Source of the DNA: Arthrobacter sp. Leaf337
GTDB lineage: Bacteria > Actinomycetota > Actinomycetes > Actinomycetales > Micrococcaceae
Reading direction: 5' to 3'
Length of the DNA: 64,000 nucleotides
NCBI RefSeq assembly: GCF_001423745.1
Contig: NZ_LMPC01000027.1
Span: 176,039-240,038, forward strand
Under the pieces are notes generated by a model. The model searched no databases. It saw nothing but the letters and a program-made list of their open reading frames with translations, and was not told where the DNA came from. Shown one piece after another: positions 15,759 through 24,673 of the stretch; the first letter of the stretch is position 1, and every line of letters starts with the position of its first letter. The translations under genes were made by a program, and so were the position numbers.

Positions 15759-16589
15759 ATGGCTACCTGGCTCATCACAGGATGCTCCACCGGACTCGGC
15801 CGCGCCCTCGCCCAGTCCGTGCTCGCCCGCGGCCACAACGCGGTCGTCACCGCGCGCAACGCCTCCACGCTGCAGGACATCGCGGCTGCTTACCCCGACA
15901 CAGCCCTGGCCCTCCCCCTTGACGTCACCGACACAGCACAGATCAGCTCAGTGGTGCAGCAGGCGCGGACGCGGTTCGGCGGCGTCGACGTGCTGGTCAA
16001 CAATGCCGGCTACGGCTACCGCGCCGCCGTTGAGGAAGCGGACGACGCCGACATCCGGCAACTGTTCGACACCAACGTTTTCGGCGCCGTCGACATGATC
16101 AAGGCAGTCCTCCCGGACATGCGGGCAAAGAGGGCCGGGCACATCCTGAGCATCTCCTCCATCGGAGCGCGGATCAAGCCGGCCGGCTCCGGATACTATT
16201 CGGCCACCAAGGCGGCCCTGGAGGGCCTGTCCGGTTCGCTCCACAAGGAACTGCAGCCGCTCGGCATCAACGTCACCGTCATCGAGCCCGGCGCGTTCCG
16301 GACTGACTTCGCCGGCCGCTCCCTCACCCAGTCCGCGACGGCCATCGCGGACTATGCGGAGACGGCCGGGAAGCGACGCAAGGAGAACGACACGGTCCAC
16401 GGCACCCAGCCCGGCGACCCGGCGAAGGCCGCCGAGGCCATCTTGGCGATCGCCGAAAGCGCGACCCCGCCGTCCCTCCTGGTCCTCGGCCAGGACGCGT
16501 TCAACGCCTTTGGCGCCGTCGCCCAGGCAGAGCGCGCGGAACTGGACGAATGGCGGGATCTCAGCCTCAACACGAGCATCGAAGGCTAG
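15759..16589 (+). CDS. SDR family oxidoreductase
   Basis: 276 residues of a classical short-chain dehydrogenase. It has the cofactor site TGCSTGLGRALA, NNAGYG, Ser in SISSIGARI and catalytic YYSATKAALE. It is probably NADP(H)-linked. The ATG has AAAGGAA upstream. Its stop overlaps the stop of the convergent DUF1961 gene by the palindrome CTAG (16586-16589). The substrate is unknown; a role in sugar metabolism is not shown by the sequence. Confidence 0.9.
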   Translation: MATWLITGCSTGLGRALAQSVLARGHNAVVTARNASTLQDIAAAYPDTALALPLDVTDTAQISSVVQQARTRFGGVDVLVNNAGYGYRAAVEEADDADIRQLFDTNVFGAVDMIKAVLPDMRAKRAGHILSISSIGARIKPAGSGYYSATKAALEGLSGSLHKELQPLGINVTVIEPGAFRTDFAGRSLTQSATAIADYAETAGKRRKENDTVHGTQPGDPAKAAEAILAIAESATPPSLLVLGQDAFNAFGAVAQAERAELDEWRDLSLNTSIEG

Positions 16590-17287
16590 AGCTTCTCCAC
16601 CGTGAGGTTCCGGTAGGCGGCACGTAGCGGCGCCATCTGCCGGAACCCGAGATAGCCCCCGCCCAGCACCCTGTCCGAGGAATCGGTCCATTCGAAGAGG
16701 GGCAGCCCGTTGATGGAGAACGCCACGCGCGGGCCGTCCTTCACCAGTTCCATGCGGTAGAAATCCCTGGCGTCCTCCGCCGGCGGCAGCGGGTCCGCGC
16801 CCTGGGCCACCAATTCGAAGCCGGCACTTTTCCGCAGGTTGCAGGTCCGGAAGGCACGCTCGGACTCGTACTTGTGCCGGAAGTAGGACACATGGAGGGC
16901 ATCGATGTCACCCGAGTGGTATTGCGGGTAGAAGCCCGTGCGCCGGGCGAGTCCAGCCGAAAACAGGTCCTGCCCGCCGTGACCCGTCGCCGAAAAGAAC
17001 AGCATGGCCAGCCCCGGCTCCGCCAGGGGCAGGAACTCCCAGCTGATCCGGATGCCGTCCGGGAACTCCACCGGACACCAGAAGGTCCAGTGCGCGTGGT
17101 CCCCGAACTCTTGATCGTCCAGTGCGCCGGAAAGCTCCAGGGCACTCCCCGTGCTGCCCTGCCGGAGCGGCCCCTCGGCCACCCAGCCGGACACGTCCGC
17201 CGGACCGGCAAGCGGGTTGCCGTAAAGCAGTTCCGTACTGGCCGGGTCCGTCCTGACCGGGCCCGTCGTGAGCCGCGGCGCGCCCAC
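16586..17287 (-). CDS. DUF1961 family protein (YesU-like)
   Basis: 233 residues of DUF1961, including LLYGNPLAGPADVSGWVAEG, HAHWTFWCPVEFPDGIRISW, SFRHKYES-like central motifs and a NLRKS motif. B. subtilis YesU, in the rhamnogalacturonan yes cluster, is the best-known member, and a lectin-like or lyase-associated beta-jelly-roll is expected. The GTG start follows the YesT stop directly, so the two are one transcript. No signal peptide is seen. The biochemical function is unknown. Confidence 0.88.
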   Translation of the reverse strand: MGAPRLTTGPVRTDPASTELLYGNPLAGPADVSGWVAEGPLRQGSTGSALELSGALDDQEFGDHAHWTFWCPVEFPDGIRISWEFLPLAEPGLAMLFFSATGHGGQDLFSAGLARRTGFYPQYHSGDIDALHVSYFRHKYESERAFRTCNLRKSAGFELVAQGADPLPPAEDARDFYRMELVKDGPRVAFSINGLPLFEWTDSSDRVLGGGYLGFRQMAPLRAAYRNLTVEKL

Positions 17288-18007
17288 TCAGCCCCGTCCC
17301 GCCGTCGTGAGTCCCGCCGTCGTGAATCCCGCCGTTGTGCTCGTTTGCGAGCCCGGCAGGGCATCCGGTCCGAAGCCGAGCACCCCGAGCCGGCCGGCCA
17401 CTTCGCCGGCGACCAGGGAGGCACCGTACCCGGAGAAGTGCGTGTTGTCGGCCAGTCCGTCAGCCCAGTGGGCGTGCCCGCCGGGACCGAAATGGCAGAA
17501 CAGCGGCTTCGATTCCTCGACGCCCAGCCCCGGGTAGAGCGCGCGGGTCCAGGCGTTGAGGTCGACGACGGCGAGGTGCAGTTCGAGCGCGATCTCACGG
17601 ACCACTTCGGGATAGTCCTCCAGGCTGTCTTCCAGGGTGCCGTCCGCCAGGAAGTGCCGGCGCTCCACCGACGTGCAGAGCACCGGCACCGCCCCGAGCG
17701 CCTGCACCTCCGCCACCATCCGGCGCAGGTTTGCCGCGTAGCCCGTCCTCGCGGCCAGATGGGGGCGTTTCTGGTCGTTGTGGCCGAACTGGATGAGCAC
17801 CAGGCTGCCCTCCTCCGCTGTGTCCAGGAGCTGGCCCCAGAGCCCCTCTTCAACGAAGGACTCCGTGCTGGCACCGCCTTTCGCGAAGTTGTGCACGGCA
17901 GCCCAGGGGTGGACGTACCGGGGCAGCTGCGCGCCCCAGCCGCTCATGGGGTACTCGTGGGTGGGACAGTTGGCCACAGTGGAATCACCGGCGAGCAGTA
18001 TTTTCAT
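17288..18007 (-). CDS. SGNH rhamnogalacturonan acetylesterase (YesT-like)
   Basis: 239 residues with SGNH blocks: catalytic Ser in LLAGDSTVAN (block I), Asn in GHNDQKR (block III) and Asp-His in DNTHFSGYG (block V). Rhamnogalacturonan acetylesterases remove acetyl groups from galacturonate in rhamnogalacturonan I. No signal peptide is visible, so it acts on imported oligosaccharides. The last 17 residues (TTAGFTTAGLTTAGRG) come from a short DNA repeat and are probably dispensable. It lies downstream of the LplABC-type transporter and upstream of the YesU-like gene. Confidence 0.92.
   Translation of the reverse strand: MKILLAGDSTVANCPTHEYPMSGWGAQLPRYVHPWAAVHNFAKGGASTESFVEEGLWGQLLDTAEEGSLVLIQFGHNDQKRPHLAARTGYAANLRRMVAEVQALGAVPVLCTSVERRHFLADGTLEDSLEDYPEVVREIALELHLAVVDLNAWTRALYPGLGVEESKPLFCHFGPGGHAHWADGLADNTHFSGYGASLVAGEVAGRLGVLGFGPDALPGSQTSTTAGFTTAGLTTAGRG
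17296..17340. repeat. GACGGCGGGATTC-type repeats inside the YesT 3' end
   Basis: Three units (minus strand: AACGGCGGGATTC, GACGGCGGGACTC, GACGGCGGGACGG) encode the TTAG repeats at the esterase C-terminus. The same repeat family occupies the intergenic spacer at 2715-2777. Confidence 0.6.
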
Positions 18008-18044
18008 GCTGTTCTTTCTGTTGGGGCGTCCTGGAGGTGCTAGC

Positions 18045-18917
18045 TCAGCCCTTGACGGAGCCGATGAGCATGCCTTTGGCGAAGTGTTTCTGCAGGAAGG
18101 GGTAGAAGATCAGGATGGGCAGGGTGGCCACCACGATCACTGCGAATTTGATGCCCTGTTCGGGCGGGATGTAGTTCGGGTCCACGTTGCCGGCGCCCAG
18201 GAGGTCGGACGAGGCGGTGACCTGGCGCAGGTACATCTGCAGGGTCCATTTGGAGTTGTCGGACAGGTACAGCAGGGGCGACATGAAGTCGTTCCAGATG
18301 CCCACGGCGTAGAAGAGCGCGAACGTGGCCAGCACGGGTTTGGACAGCGGCAGCAGGATCCGCCAGAGGATTCCGATTTCCGTGGCGCCGTCCATCTTGG
18401 CGGACTCTTCCAGCTCGGCGGGGAGTTCCTGGAAAAAGTTCTTGATGATGATCAGGCTGAACGGGTTGATGGCTGCCGGCAGGATCAGCGCCCAGTAGCT
18501 GTTGAGCAGGCCGAGGTCCTTGATCAGCAGGAAGGTGGGGATCATGCCGCCGGAGAACACCATGGCGAAGACCACCAGGGACAGGATCAGCTGGCGGCCG
18601 CGGAGGTTCCGCTTGGCCAGCGGGTAGGCCATGGTGACCGTGAGGATGAGCTGGACCACGGTGCCCACTGCCGTGACCAGCACGGTGGTGACAAGCGCCC
18701 GGATGAACGCGGGCGTGGAGAAGATGTACTCATAGGCTCCCAGGCTGAACTGCTCCGGCCAGACGAAGAAGGCCCGGCGGGTGATTTCCGCGTCGGTGGC
18801 AAAGGAGCCGGCGAACACGTAGACGAACGGCAGCAGTGTCAGGACGCCGATCAGGGCCAGGAAGACGTAGTTGGCGGCGTCGAAGATCCGGCCGCCGGTG
18901 GTGTTGTGAATCTTCAT
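18045..18917 (-). CDS. Carbohydrate ABC transporter permease (LplC type)
   Basis: 290 residues with six predicted membrane segments and the EAA-loop signature (ELEESAKMDGA, about residues 180-190). The tail YPFLQKHFAKGMLIGSVKG is typical of LplC/YtcP permeases. It forms the channel with the preceding gene. ATG and the upstream TAA overlap by one base (TAATG). No ATPase gene follows; a shared MsiK-like ATPase encoded elsewhere is expected. Confidence 0.93.
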   Translation of the reverse strand: MKIHNTTGGRIFDAANYVFLALIGVLTLLPFVYVFAGSFATDAEITRRAFFVWPEQFSLGAYEYIFSTPAFIRALVTTVLVTAVGTVVQLILTVTMAYPLAKRNLRGRQLILSLVVFAMVFSGGMIPTFLLIKDLGLLNSYWALILPAAINPFSLIIIKNFFQELPAELEESAKMDGATEIGILWRILLPLSKPVLATFALFYAVGIWNDFMSPLLYLSDNSKWTLQMYLRQVTASSDLLGAGNVDPNYIPPEQGIKFAVIVVATLPILIFYPFLQKHFAKGMLIGSVKG

Positions 18918-19891
18918 TAGAACAGTCCGCTCTGGTTGAACCGCTTGGCCAGGGCGTTGGTGCCGAAGATCAGCACGATGCCCACCAGGGACTTGAACAG
19001 GCCCACCGCGGTGGAATAGGAGTACGCGCCCTGGGTGATGCCCACGAAGTACACGTAGGTGTCGAAGACGTCGGCCACGTCGCGGTTGAGGGCGTTGGTC
19101 ATGAGGTAGATCTGCTCGAAGCCGGTGTTTAGCATCTGCCCGATCGCCAGGATGAGCATCACGATGATGGTGGATCGGATCCCGGGCAGGGTGATGTGCC
19201 AGACCCTGCGGAACCTGCCGGCGCCGTCGATGATCGCGGCCTCATACTGGTCCTGGTCCACGGTTGCCAGGGCTGCCAGGAAGATGATGGTCCCCCAGCC
19301 GGTGTTCTTCCAGATCTCCTGGAGCACAATGAGCGGCCGGAACCATGCGGGGTCGGACAGGAAGTCGATGTCCGTGCCAAGCACTGAGTTGATGAACAGG
19401 AACAGCGGCCCGAAGTCCAGGGCGAACAGCAGGAAGCTCAGCGACGCCACGATGGTCCAGGACAGGAAGTGCGGGATGTAGACGAGCGTCTGGACCGTGC
19501 GTTTGAGGATGGACAGGCGGACCTCGTTCAGCAGCAGCGCCAGGACGATGGTCAGCGGAAACGCGATCCCGAGGTTCAAGAATGCGAGGATCAGGGTGTT
19601 GCCCAGCAGCCGGCCGAAGTCCGGGTTGGAGAAGAAATCCTGGAAGTGCTGGAAACCCACCCAGGGGCTTGCGTTGACGCCCAGGAACGGGACGTAGTCC
19701 TTGAACGCGATGGACACCCCGTACATCGGGGCGTACCGGAACACCGCAAAGTAGATGACCCCCGGCAGCAGGAGCAGGTACAGCCACTTGTAATGCGCGA
19801 AGTGGACGGCAAAGCGGCGTCGCCGCCCCGGGGCAGGCGCTGGTGGCGGCGCCTGCTCCGGGGCTTTGACGTCAACGGTGGACGTTGTCAC
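18917..19891 (-). CDS. Carbohydrate ABC transporter permease (LplB type)
   Basis: 324 residues from the GTG at 19891. A Pro-rich cytoplasmic head precedes six membrane segments (KWLYLLLLPGVIYFAVFRYA is the first), and the EAA-like loop reads YEAAIIDGAGRFRRVW. This is the LplB/YteP class that partners with large oligosaccharide-binding lipoproteins. GTG overlaps the TGA of the binding protein (GTGA, 19891-19888), a coupling that decides the start; the longer open frame to 19954 runs inside the upstream gene. Confidence 0.92.
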   Translation of the reverse strand: MTTSTVDVKAPEQAPPPAPAPGRRRRFAVHFAHYKWLYLLLLPGVIYFAVFRYAPMYGVSIAFKDYVPFLGVNASPWVGFQHFQDFFSNPDFGRLLGNTLILAFLNLGIAFPLTIVLALLLNEVRLSILKRTVQTLVYIPHFLSWTIVASLSFLLFALDFGPLFLFINSVLGTDIDFLSDPAWFRPLIVLQEIWKNTGWGTIIFLAALATVDQDQYEAAIIDGAGRFRRVWHITLPGIRSTIIVMLILAIGQMLNTGFEQIYLMTNALNRDVADVFDTYVYFVGITQGAYSYSTAVGLFKSLVGIVLIFGTNALAKRFNQSGLF

Positions 19892-21417
19892 TTGCTGTCC
19901 TGCCAGAGCTTGTTGATCTCTTCCTGGACCTTGTCGCCGCCGCTGGTCTTCCACAGCTTGATGGCAACTTTCAGGCCCTGCTCGTCGGTCTGGCCGGCCA
20001 GGTATTTGATCCGGGCGTCAGCCACGATGTTGTCCAGCTGCGCGCCCTTGGCAACGTAGGTGGGCGAAACGAACGCCGCGGCCGGGTTGTAGACGGCGCT
20101 CTTCAGGTCCTCCGCCATGACCTCGACCCGCTTGTCAAAGACTTCCTGTTCGTAGGCCGAGGCCTGCTTGACGGGGTAGAAGTTGTTGCCCGTGACGTTG
20201 GTACCCAGCTGCGCGTAGCTCTTGATGTCCGTGGCCACGGTCTTGCCTTCGGGGGTTTCGGGTTTGATGGTGGCTGCCTTGCCGTCCTCGACAGTGAAGT
20301 TGACGCCTTCGATGCCGTTGTTGAGGAGCGCGGCCACTTCCTTGGAGTTCATCTTGTCGAGGAACTGCAGAACGTTCTTCAGTTCAGCCTCGGTGCGGAC
20401 GCTGGTCTTGGGCACCGCCAGGAAGCCGGAGTAGCCATCCGTGGGATGCGTGTGCAGTTCGCCGTCCGGGCCTTGGAGCCCTCCGACGAAGCCCACCTTG
20501 TTCTGGAAGTCGTTCGGGTTGGCCTGCTTGAACAGGTTGATCAGGACGCTGACGCGGGAGTCGACGTCGACGATGATGCCGCCCTTGCCGTTGAAGAACG
20601 GTTCGTTCCACTTGGTGCCGTCAAAGGTGGCAAAGTCCGGGTTGATGAGCTTCTCGTCTACCATCTTCTTGACGAAGCGGTTGGCTTCCAGGAACTCCTC
20701 GGTCTCGAAGCTCGGGATCAGTTTTCCGTCCCTTTCGGTCCACCGGTTGCCCGCGCCGTACCAGGTTTCAATCATGTCGTACGGACTGTTGGTGCCCAAT
20801 GCCCCAAACTTGGGAACGGTGATGCCCCACGTGTCGTTCTGGCCGTTGCCGTCCGGGTCCTGTTCGGTGAACGCTTTGGCCACCTTGTACAGGTCCTCCG
20901 TGGTTTCGGGAGCCTTCAATCCGAGCTTGTCCAGCCAGTCCTGGCGGAACATGACGGCCGACCGGATGGGGTTGCGGGCACGGAAGACGCCGTAGACCTT
21001 GCCGTTGACGCTGGCGTTCTTCTCGACCTCCGGGAAGGTGGTCTTCAGGTTGGGGTACTCCTCCAGCTTGTCCGTGAGGTCCCAGAAGGCCCCGGCCTCG
21101 GCGTTCTTGACGAAGCCCGGGGACTTGCCCTGGACCACCATGACCTGCGGGATCTCGGAGGAGGCGAGCGTGATGTTCATCTTGTCCTCGTAGGACGCGT
21201 TCGGCGTCCAGGTGATGCTCACGTTCTTGCCGGTGAGCTCCTCCAGCTTCTGCTGCACGGCGCCGTCGGCGGACGGCGGCTGCGCCTCCAGGAACGGCGC
21301 CATGATGGTGATCTTCGAGGAATCCGCAGCCGGCGCTTCACCTCCGCTGCAAGCCGTGAGGGTCAAGGCGGTGGCGGTCACGACGGCGGCCGCCAGGCTG
21401 AGTTTTCTACGGGTCAT
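19888..21417 (-). CDS. Extracellular solute-binding lipoprotein (LplA type)
   Basis: 509 residues. It has a lipoprotein signal (MTRRKLSLAAAVVTATALTL then TACSGG lipobox with Cys near residue 23) and a type 1 sugar-binding fold of the long (about 500 residue) LplA/YtcQ class, which binds oligosaccharides such as rhamnogalacturonan disaccharides. The ATG at 21417 has AAAGGA upstream. It is the first gene of a five-gene unit (binding protein, two permeases, acetylesterase, DUF1961). A RhaR-type operator lies 90 bases upstream. Confidence 0.93.
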   Translation of the reverse strand: MTRRKLSLAAAVVTATALTLTACSGGEAPAADSSKITIMAPFLEAQPPSADGAVQQKLEELTGKNVSITWTPNASYEDKMNITLASSEIPQVMVVQGKSPGFVKNAEAGAFWDLTDKLEEYPNLKTTFPEVEKNASVNGKVYGVFRARNPIRSAVMFRQDWLDKLGLKAPETTEDLYKVAKAFTEQDPDGNGQNDTWGITVPKFGALGTNSPYDMIETWYGAGNRWTERDGKLIPSFETEEFLEANRFVKKMVDEKLINPDFATFDGTKWNEPFFNGKGGIIVDVDSRVSVLINLFKQANPNDFQNKVGFVGGLQGPDGELHTHPTDGYSGFLAVPKTSVRTEAELKNVLQFLDKMNSKEVAALLNNGIEGVNFTVEDGKAATIKPETPEGKTVATDIKSYAQLGTNVTGNNFYPVKQASAYEQEVFDKRVEVMAEDLKSAVYNPAAAFVSPTYVAKGAQLDNIVADARIKYLAGQTDEQGLKVAIKLWKTSGGDKVQEEINKLWQDSK

Positions 21418-21503
21418 GATGTTTTCCTTTTCCACTTCTTCGAGGTCGGTTGGGTCAGTTTTTGGGGCTGACTCTGGAGTCAGATGGGTGTTCGGGAAGT
21501 CCG

Positions 21504-21536
21504 GGGCAACTTTTGATACGTTTCATTTGGTTGCCC
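21504..21536. promoter_or_regulatory. RhaR-type operator before the LplABC unit
   Basis: TGATACGTTTCA (21514-21525) resembles the rhaM operators. It sits at the exact centre of a wider inverted repeat (GGGCAAC ... GTTGCCC, 21504-21536). Confidence 0.65.
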
Positions 21537-21609
21537 GAAAAAGTTAGCAACGCTAAAGGCGGAGGACTCCACGCGGCAGATCCGGCAGCTCATGCGGGCG
21601 TCGGATGGC

Positions 21610-22353
21610 TCAGCCAAGGGGAGCTCCAGCCATTGCAGCCGGGAACCTGGCGGCCGCGGCAGCCTCGTCAACATTGCCAGCGACGGATTCGTCGTTCGCA
21701 GTGAAAAACCGGTCGCACAGCCAGCCGGTCACGTAGAGCCACGCTCCGACAGTGAAAAACGGAATGAGACCCGGCACGGCCTGGCTGGCGAATAGCGCGA
21801 CGGCAGTCACGAACAGCAGGATTGCCGTGCCTGCCAAGTGCCGGAGGGCAAACCGCGAGGACATCAGGAGGTACTGCGGAAGCGGCAGCTCGTAGCGGGC
21901 AAACAAGGGAAAGAGGTGGCAGGCGACGGCCACCAGGAAGATCGCGGCCAGGAAAGCACCCGCCGCCATCAACTGCGACAGGAGGTCGCCGGAGCGGGAG
22001 AAGTAATTCCAGTTCAGCGCCAGGGCCGCACCGGCCAACAGGACCGGCAGCATCAGGCCATTGGCGCGGCCGAAGTTGCGTCCAAACTCCCCGGCGAATG
22101 AGCGGAGCAGCGGAGCAGCCTCGCCCCTGACCCTGCGGCGCACCAGGATCTGCGCCGCTGCCGTGGCAGGCCCTACCCCGAGGACGCCCAGCCCGGCGAG
22201 CGAGAACACCATCCACAGCAGATTCAAGCAGGCAATCCACAGCAGGGTATCGAAAAATGAGTACGCCTTGGCATTAAAACTTCCAGCCAGCACAGCCAGC
22301 CCCCTTCGGATCTCCATCGTTGCAGAAACGGGGGCCGCAGTGGTCCACGTCAC
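21610..22353 (-). CDS. DUF624 (YesL-like) membrane protein
   Basis: About 247 residues, with four or five hydrophobic segments. The family opening FFDTLLWIACLNLLWMVFSL is followed by GVGPATAAAQILVR, matching DUF624/YesL. These proteins accompany sugar ABC transporters and often lie near LplBC-type permeases, but their function is not established. The start is uncertain: GTG at 22353 or ATG at 22317 (MEIRRGLAV), neither with a good ribosome site. It lies upstream of the binding-protein gene on the same strand, separated by about 190 bases that include the operator. Confidence 0.82.
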   Translation of the reverse strand: MTWTTAAPVSATMEIRRGLAVLAGSFNAKAYSFFDTLLWIACLNLLWMVFSLAGLGVLGVGPATAAAQILVRRRVRGEAAPLLRSFAGEFGRNFGRANGLMLPVLLAGAALALNWNYFSRSGDLLSQLMAAGAFLAAIFLVAVACHLFPLFARYELPLPQYLLMSSRFALRHLAGTAILLFVTAVALFASQAVPGLIPFFTVGAWLYVTGWLCDRFFTANDESVAGNVDEAAAAARFPAAMAGAPLG

Positions 22354-22412
22354 GTCAGTAAGCGGTTTCTCGAAAATCTAGACGCTTTTGCAGCGGCGGT
22401 CAAGGCACAATT

Positions 22413-22480
22413 TGAATCGTTACATATTCACCGGAGCCGGGTTAGACTGGTGGCGACAACAATTTGGAAAGCGCTTACCA
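22413..22480 (+). promoter_or_regulatory. Promoter and two operators of the fusion-rhamnosidase operon
   Basis: TTACAT (22420-22425), a 17-base spacer and TAGACT (22443-22448) form a promoter. The RhaR-type site TGAATCGTTACA (22413-22424) covers the -35. A second LacI-family-like palindrome, TGGAAAGCGCTTACCA (22465-22480), lies just after +1. A third similar word (AGTAAGCGGTTTCTCG) lies at 22357-22372. Confidence 0.6.
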
Positions 22481-22612
22481 GCAGCTGGAGCGGGACCCAC
22501 GGCCTACTCTGAAAGCGACGGGCACGGGCCTGCGCCCGGCGAATTCCGCATCGACACCGACGTCAGACCCGGCCCTGGGAAAGGGAAATACCGGGAACAG
22601 AAGAGGAGAGCC

Positions 22613-24673
22613 ATGGGCACCCTGTCCGAGCCCGTCCCGGAAGAACGCAAAATGCCCACCGAAGAACGCAAGACCACCTCCGCCCCGGCCAGGGTGGCAC
22701 TCGTCGGCGTTCACGGCTTCGGCACCCACCACCTCCGCAACCTTGAAAGGCTCCAGCAAGGCGGAGCCGTCACCCTCGTGGCTGTCGCCGACCCGAATCC
22801 CCCGGCCGCCGGCGCGCTCCCTCCCGGGACCGCGGTGTTCGGCACCCTGGACGAACTCCTTGCAGCAACCCCTGCGCTGGACCTCGTCATTGTGGCCACT
22901 CCCATCCAGACGCACGCACCCCTGGCTCTCACCGCCCTCCCCCACGCCGACGTATACCTGGAGAAACCCCCGGTAGCATCGCTGGCCGATTTCACCCGGC
23001 TACAGGACGCCGCCGCAGCCGCCGGACGGAGTGTCCAGATCGGCTTCCAGAGCCTGGGCTCGCAGGCCCTGCAGGCCATCGAAGACCTGCTCGCGGCCGG
23101 GGAAATCGGCACCCTCCTGGGAATCTCCGCCACCGGCCGCTGGGTGCGCGACCGCGCGTACTACAAGCGGTCGCGCTGGGCGGGCAAACGCAGCCTCGAC
23201 GGTGTCGACGTCGTTGATGGCGTGGCTACCAACCCCCTGGCGCACGCCATCGCCACTGCCTTGCGGATAGCCGGCGCGCGGACCGGGGACGATCTCGCCT
23301 CGGTGGAAACGGACCTCTACCGCGCCAATGACATCGAGTCGGACGACACCTCCGTCATCCGGGTCCACACCACGTCCGGCCTTCCGATCACCTGCGCACT
23401 GACCCTCTGCGCCACGGAGTCCGTGGAACCGTACGTCACCCTGCAGGGCAGCGAAGGCACGGCAGTGTTCCACTACACCGAAGACCGCGTGACCGTCAGC
23501 ACCGCCGCCGGCGAACGCCACGAGGTGTTTGGCCGGGACGACCTCACCGAGAACCTGCTGGAGCACTCGCGACACCGCCGCCTGCAGGACCTGCCGACGG
23601 GCGCACCGTTGATCAGTTCCCTCGCGGACAGCGGAGCATTCATGCGCGTACTGGAGGCCATCCGCACCGCCGAGGCCCCTGCCCTGGTCCCGGACCGGTA
23701 CCTCGACTGGGTAGGCCAGGGCGACTCCGCCCACGCCGTGATCACCGGCGTCGAAGATGCGCTGGAACGCGCGACGGCGGCGCACGCCACCTTCAGTGAA
23801 CTCGGCCTGCCCTGGGCGCGGCCTTCCGCCGACAGTGCGGACACATTGTCACTTTCCACAGTGCCGCTCGTTACTGCCCGAACCGGTTCCGCCCTCGCGG
23901 CCCGTCTCTCGCCCCGCCCGTACCTGCATCCGGTGCGGTCGCTCGGCGGCGTCACTGTCACCGACCACCTGCCCGCGGACCACCCGTGGCACCTGGGCGC
24001 CGGCATCGCACTGCAGGATGTGAACGGCATCAATTTCTGGGGCGGCAAGACCTACACCCGCGCTGCCGGGCGGTACGAGGAACGCCCGGACCACGGCCGG
24101 ATTGTGCTGCTCGCGGCAAGGTCAGAACCGCCATCACCGGGCGGCGACTCCCTCCACCAGGACCTGAGCTGGCAGGCACCGGACGGCAGCGAACTCCTCC
24201 GCGAGCGCCGCACCACCCGCGCCGGCAGAGTGGACCACCGCACCTGGCGGCTGGACCTGGCAACTGAACTGACCGCCGTCGTCGATGCGTCGCTGGGCGG
24301 TCCCGGGTCCAACGGTGCCGCGGGCAGCGGCTACGGCGGGTTCTTCTGGCGGTTGCCCGCGTGCTCCGCGGCGGACGTCTTCACGGCGGACCGGCAAGGT
24401 GAGGCGGCCGTCCACGGCTCCGTCTCGCCCTGGCTGGCCTGGACCGCGGAGTTCCCGGAGGGCGCGGCGAGCCTGGTGTTTGCCGCGCCGGCCGAGGCAC
24501 CCGATCCCTGGTTCGTCCGGCTGCACGGCTACCCGGGGGCGGGTTCGGCCCTGGCCTGGGACCGTCCGGTAATCCTCAGCGCGGGAGAATCCGTCCGGCG
24601 CTCCTTCACGGTGTGGATCGCCGACGGCGTGCTGACCCCCGCCGAGGCTGCCGCATTGGCTGCTGACAGGTGA
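22613..24673 (+). CDS. Gfo/Idh/MocA oxidoreductase fused to DUF6807 (PmoA-like) domain
   Basis: 686 residues in two domains. Residues about 25-390 are a Gfo/Idh/MocA NAD(P)-dependent oxidoreductase (VALVGVHGFGTHHLRNLERL Rossmann start, VYLEKPPVAS with the family EKP motif, GVDVVDGVATNPLAHAIA). Residues about 435-680 are DUF6807, marked by SPRPYLHPVRSLGG, DHLPADHPWHLG, NFWGGKTY and GGFFWRLP. The start at 22613 has AGGAG upstream. It is coupled to the GH78 rhamnosidase by a GTGA overlap. A paralogue lies at 41939. An oxidoreductase acting on imported glycosides, with DUF6807 as a second catalytic or binding domain, is plausible but unproven. Confidence 0.9.
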   Translation: MGTLSEPVPEERKMPTEERKTTSAPARVALVGVHGFGTHHLRNLERLQQGGAVTLVAVADPNPPAAGALPPGTAVFGTLDELLAATPALDLVIVATPIQTHAPLALTALPHADVYLEKPPVASLADFTRLQDAAAAAGRSVQIGFQSLGSQALQAIEDLLAAGEIGTLLGISATGRWVRDRAYYKRSRWAGKRSLDGVDVVDGVATNPLAHAIATALRIAGARTGDDLASVETDLYRANDIESDDTSVIRVHTTSGLPITCALTLCATESVEPYVTLQGSEGTAVFHYTEDRVTVSTAAGERHEVFGRDDLTENLLEHSRHRRLQDLPTGAPLISSLADSGAFMRVLEAIRTAEAPALVPDRYLDWVGQGDSAHAVITGVEDALERATAAHATFSELGLPWARPSADSADTLSLSTVPLVTARTGSALAARLSPRPYLHPVRSLGGVTVTDHLPADHPWHLGAGIALQDVNGINFWGGKTYTRAAGRYEERPDHGRIVLLAARSEPPSPGGDSLHQDLSWQAPDGSELLRERRTTRAGRVDHRTWRLDLATELTAVVDASLGGPGSNGAAGSGYGGFFWRLPACSAADVFTADRQGEAAVHGSVSPWLAWTAEFPEGAASLVFAAPAEAPDPWFVRLHGYPGAGSALAWDRPVILSAGESVRRSFTVWIADGVLTPAEAAALAADR

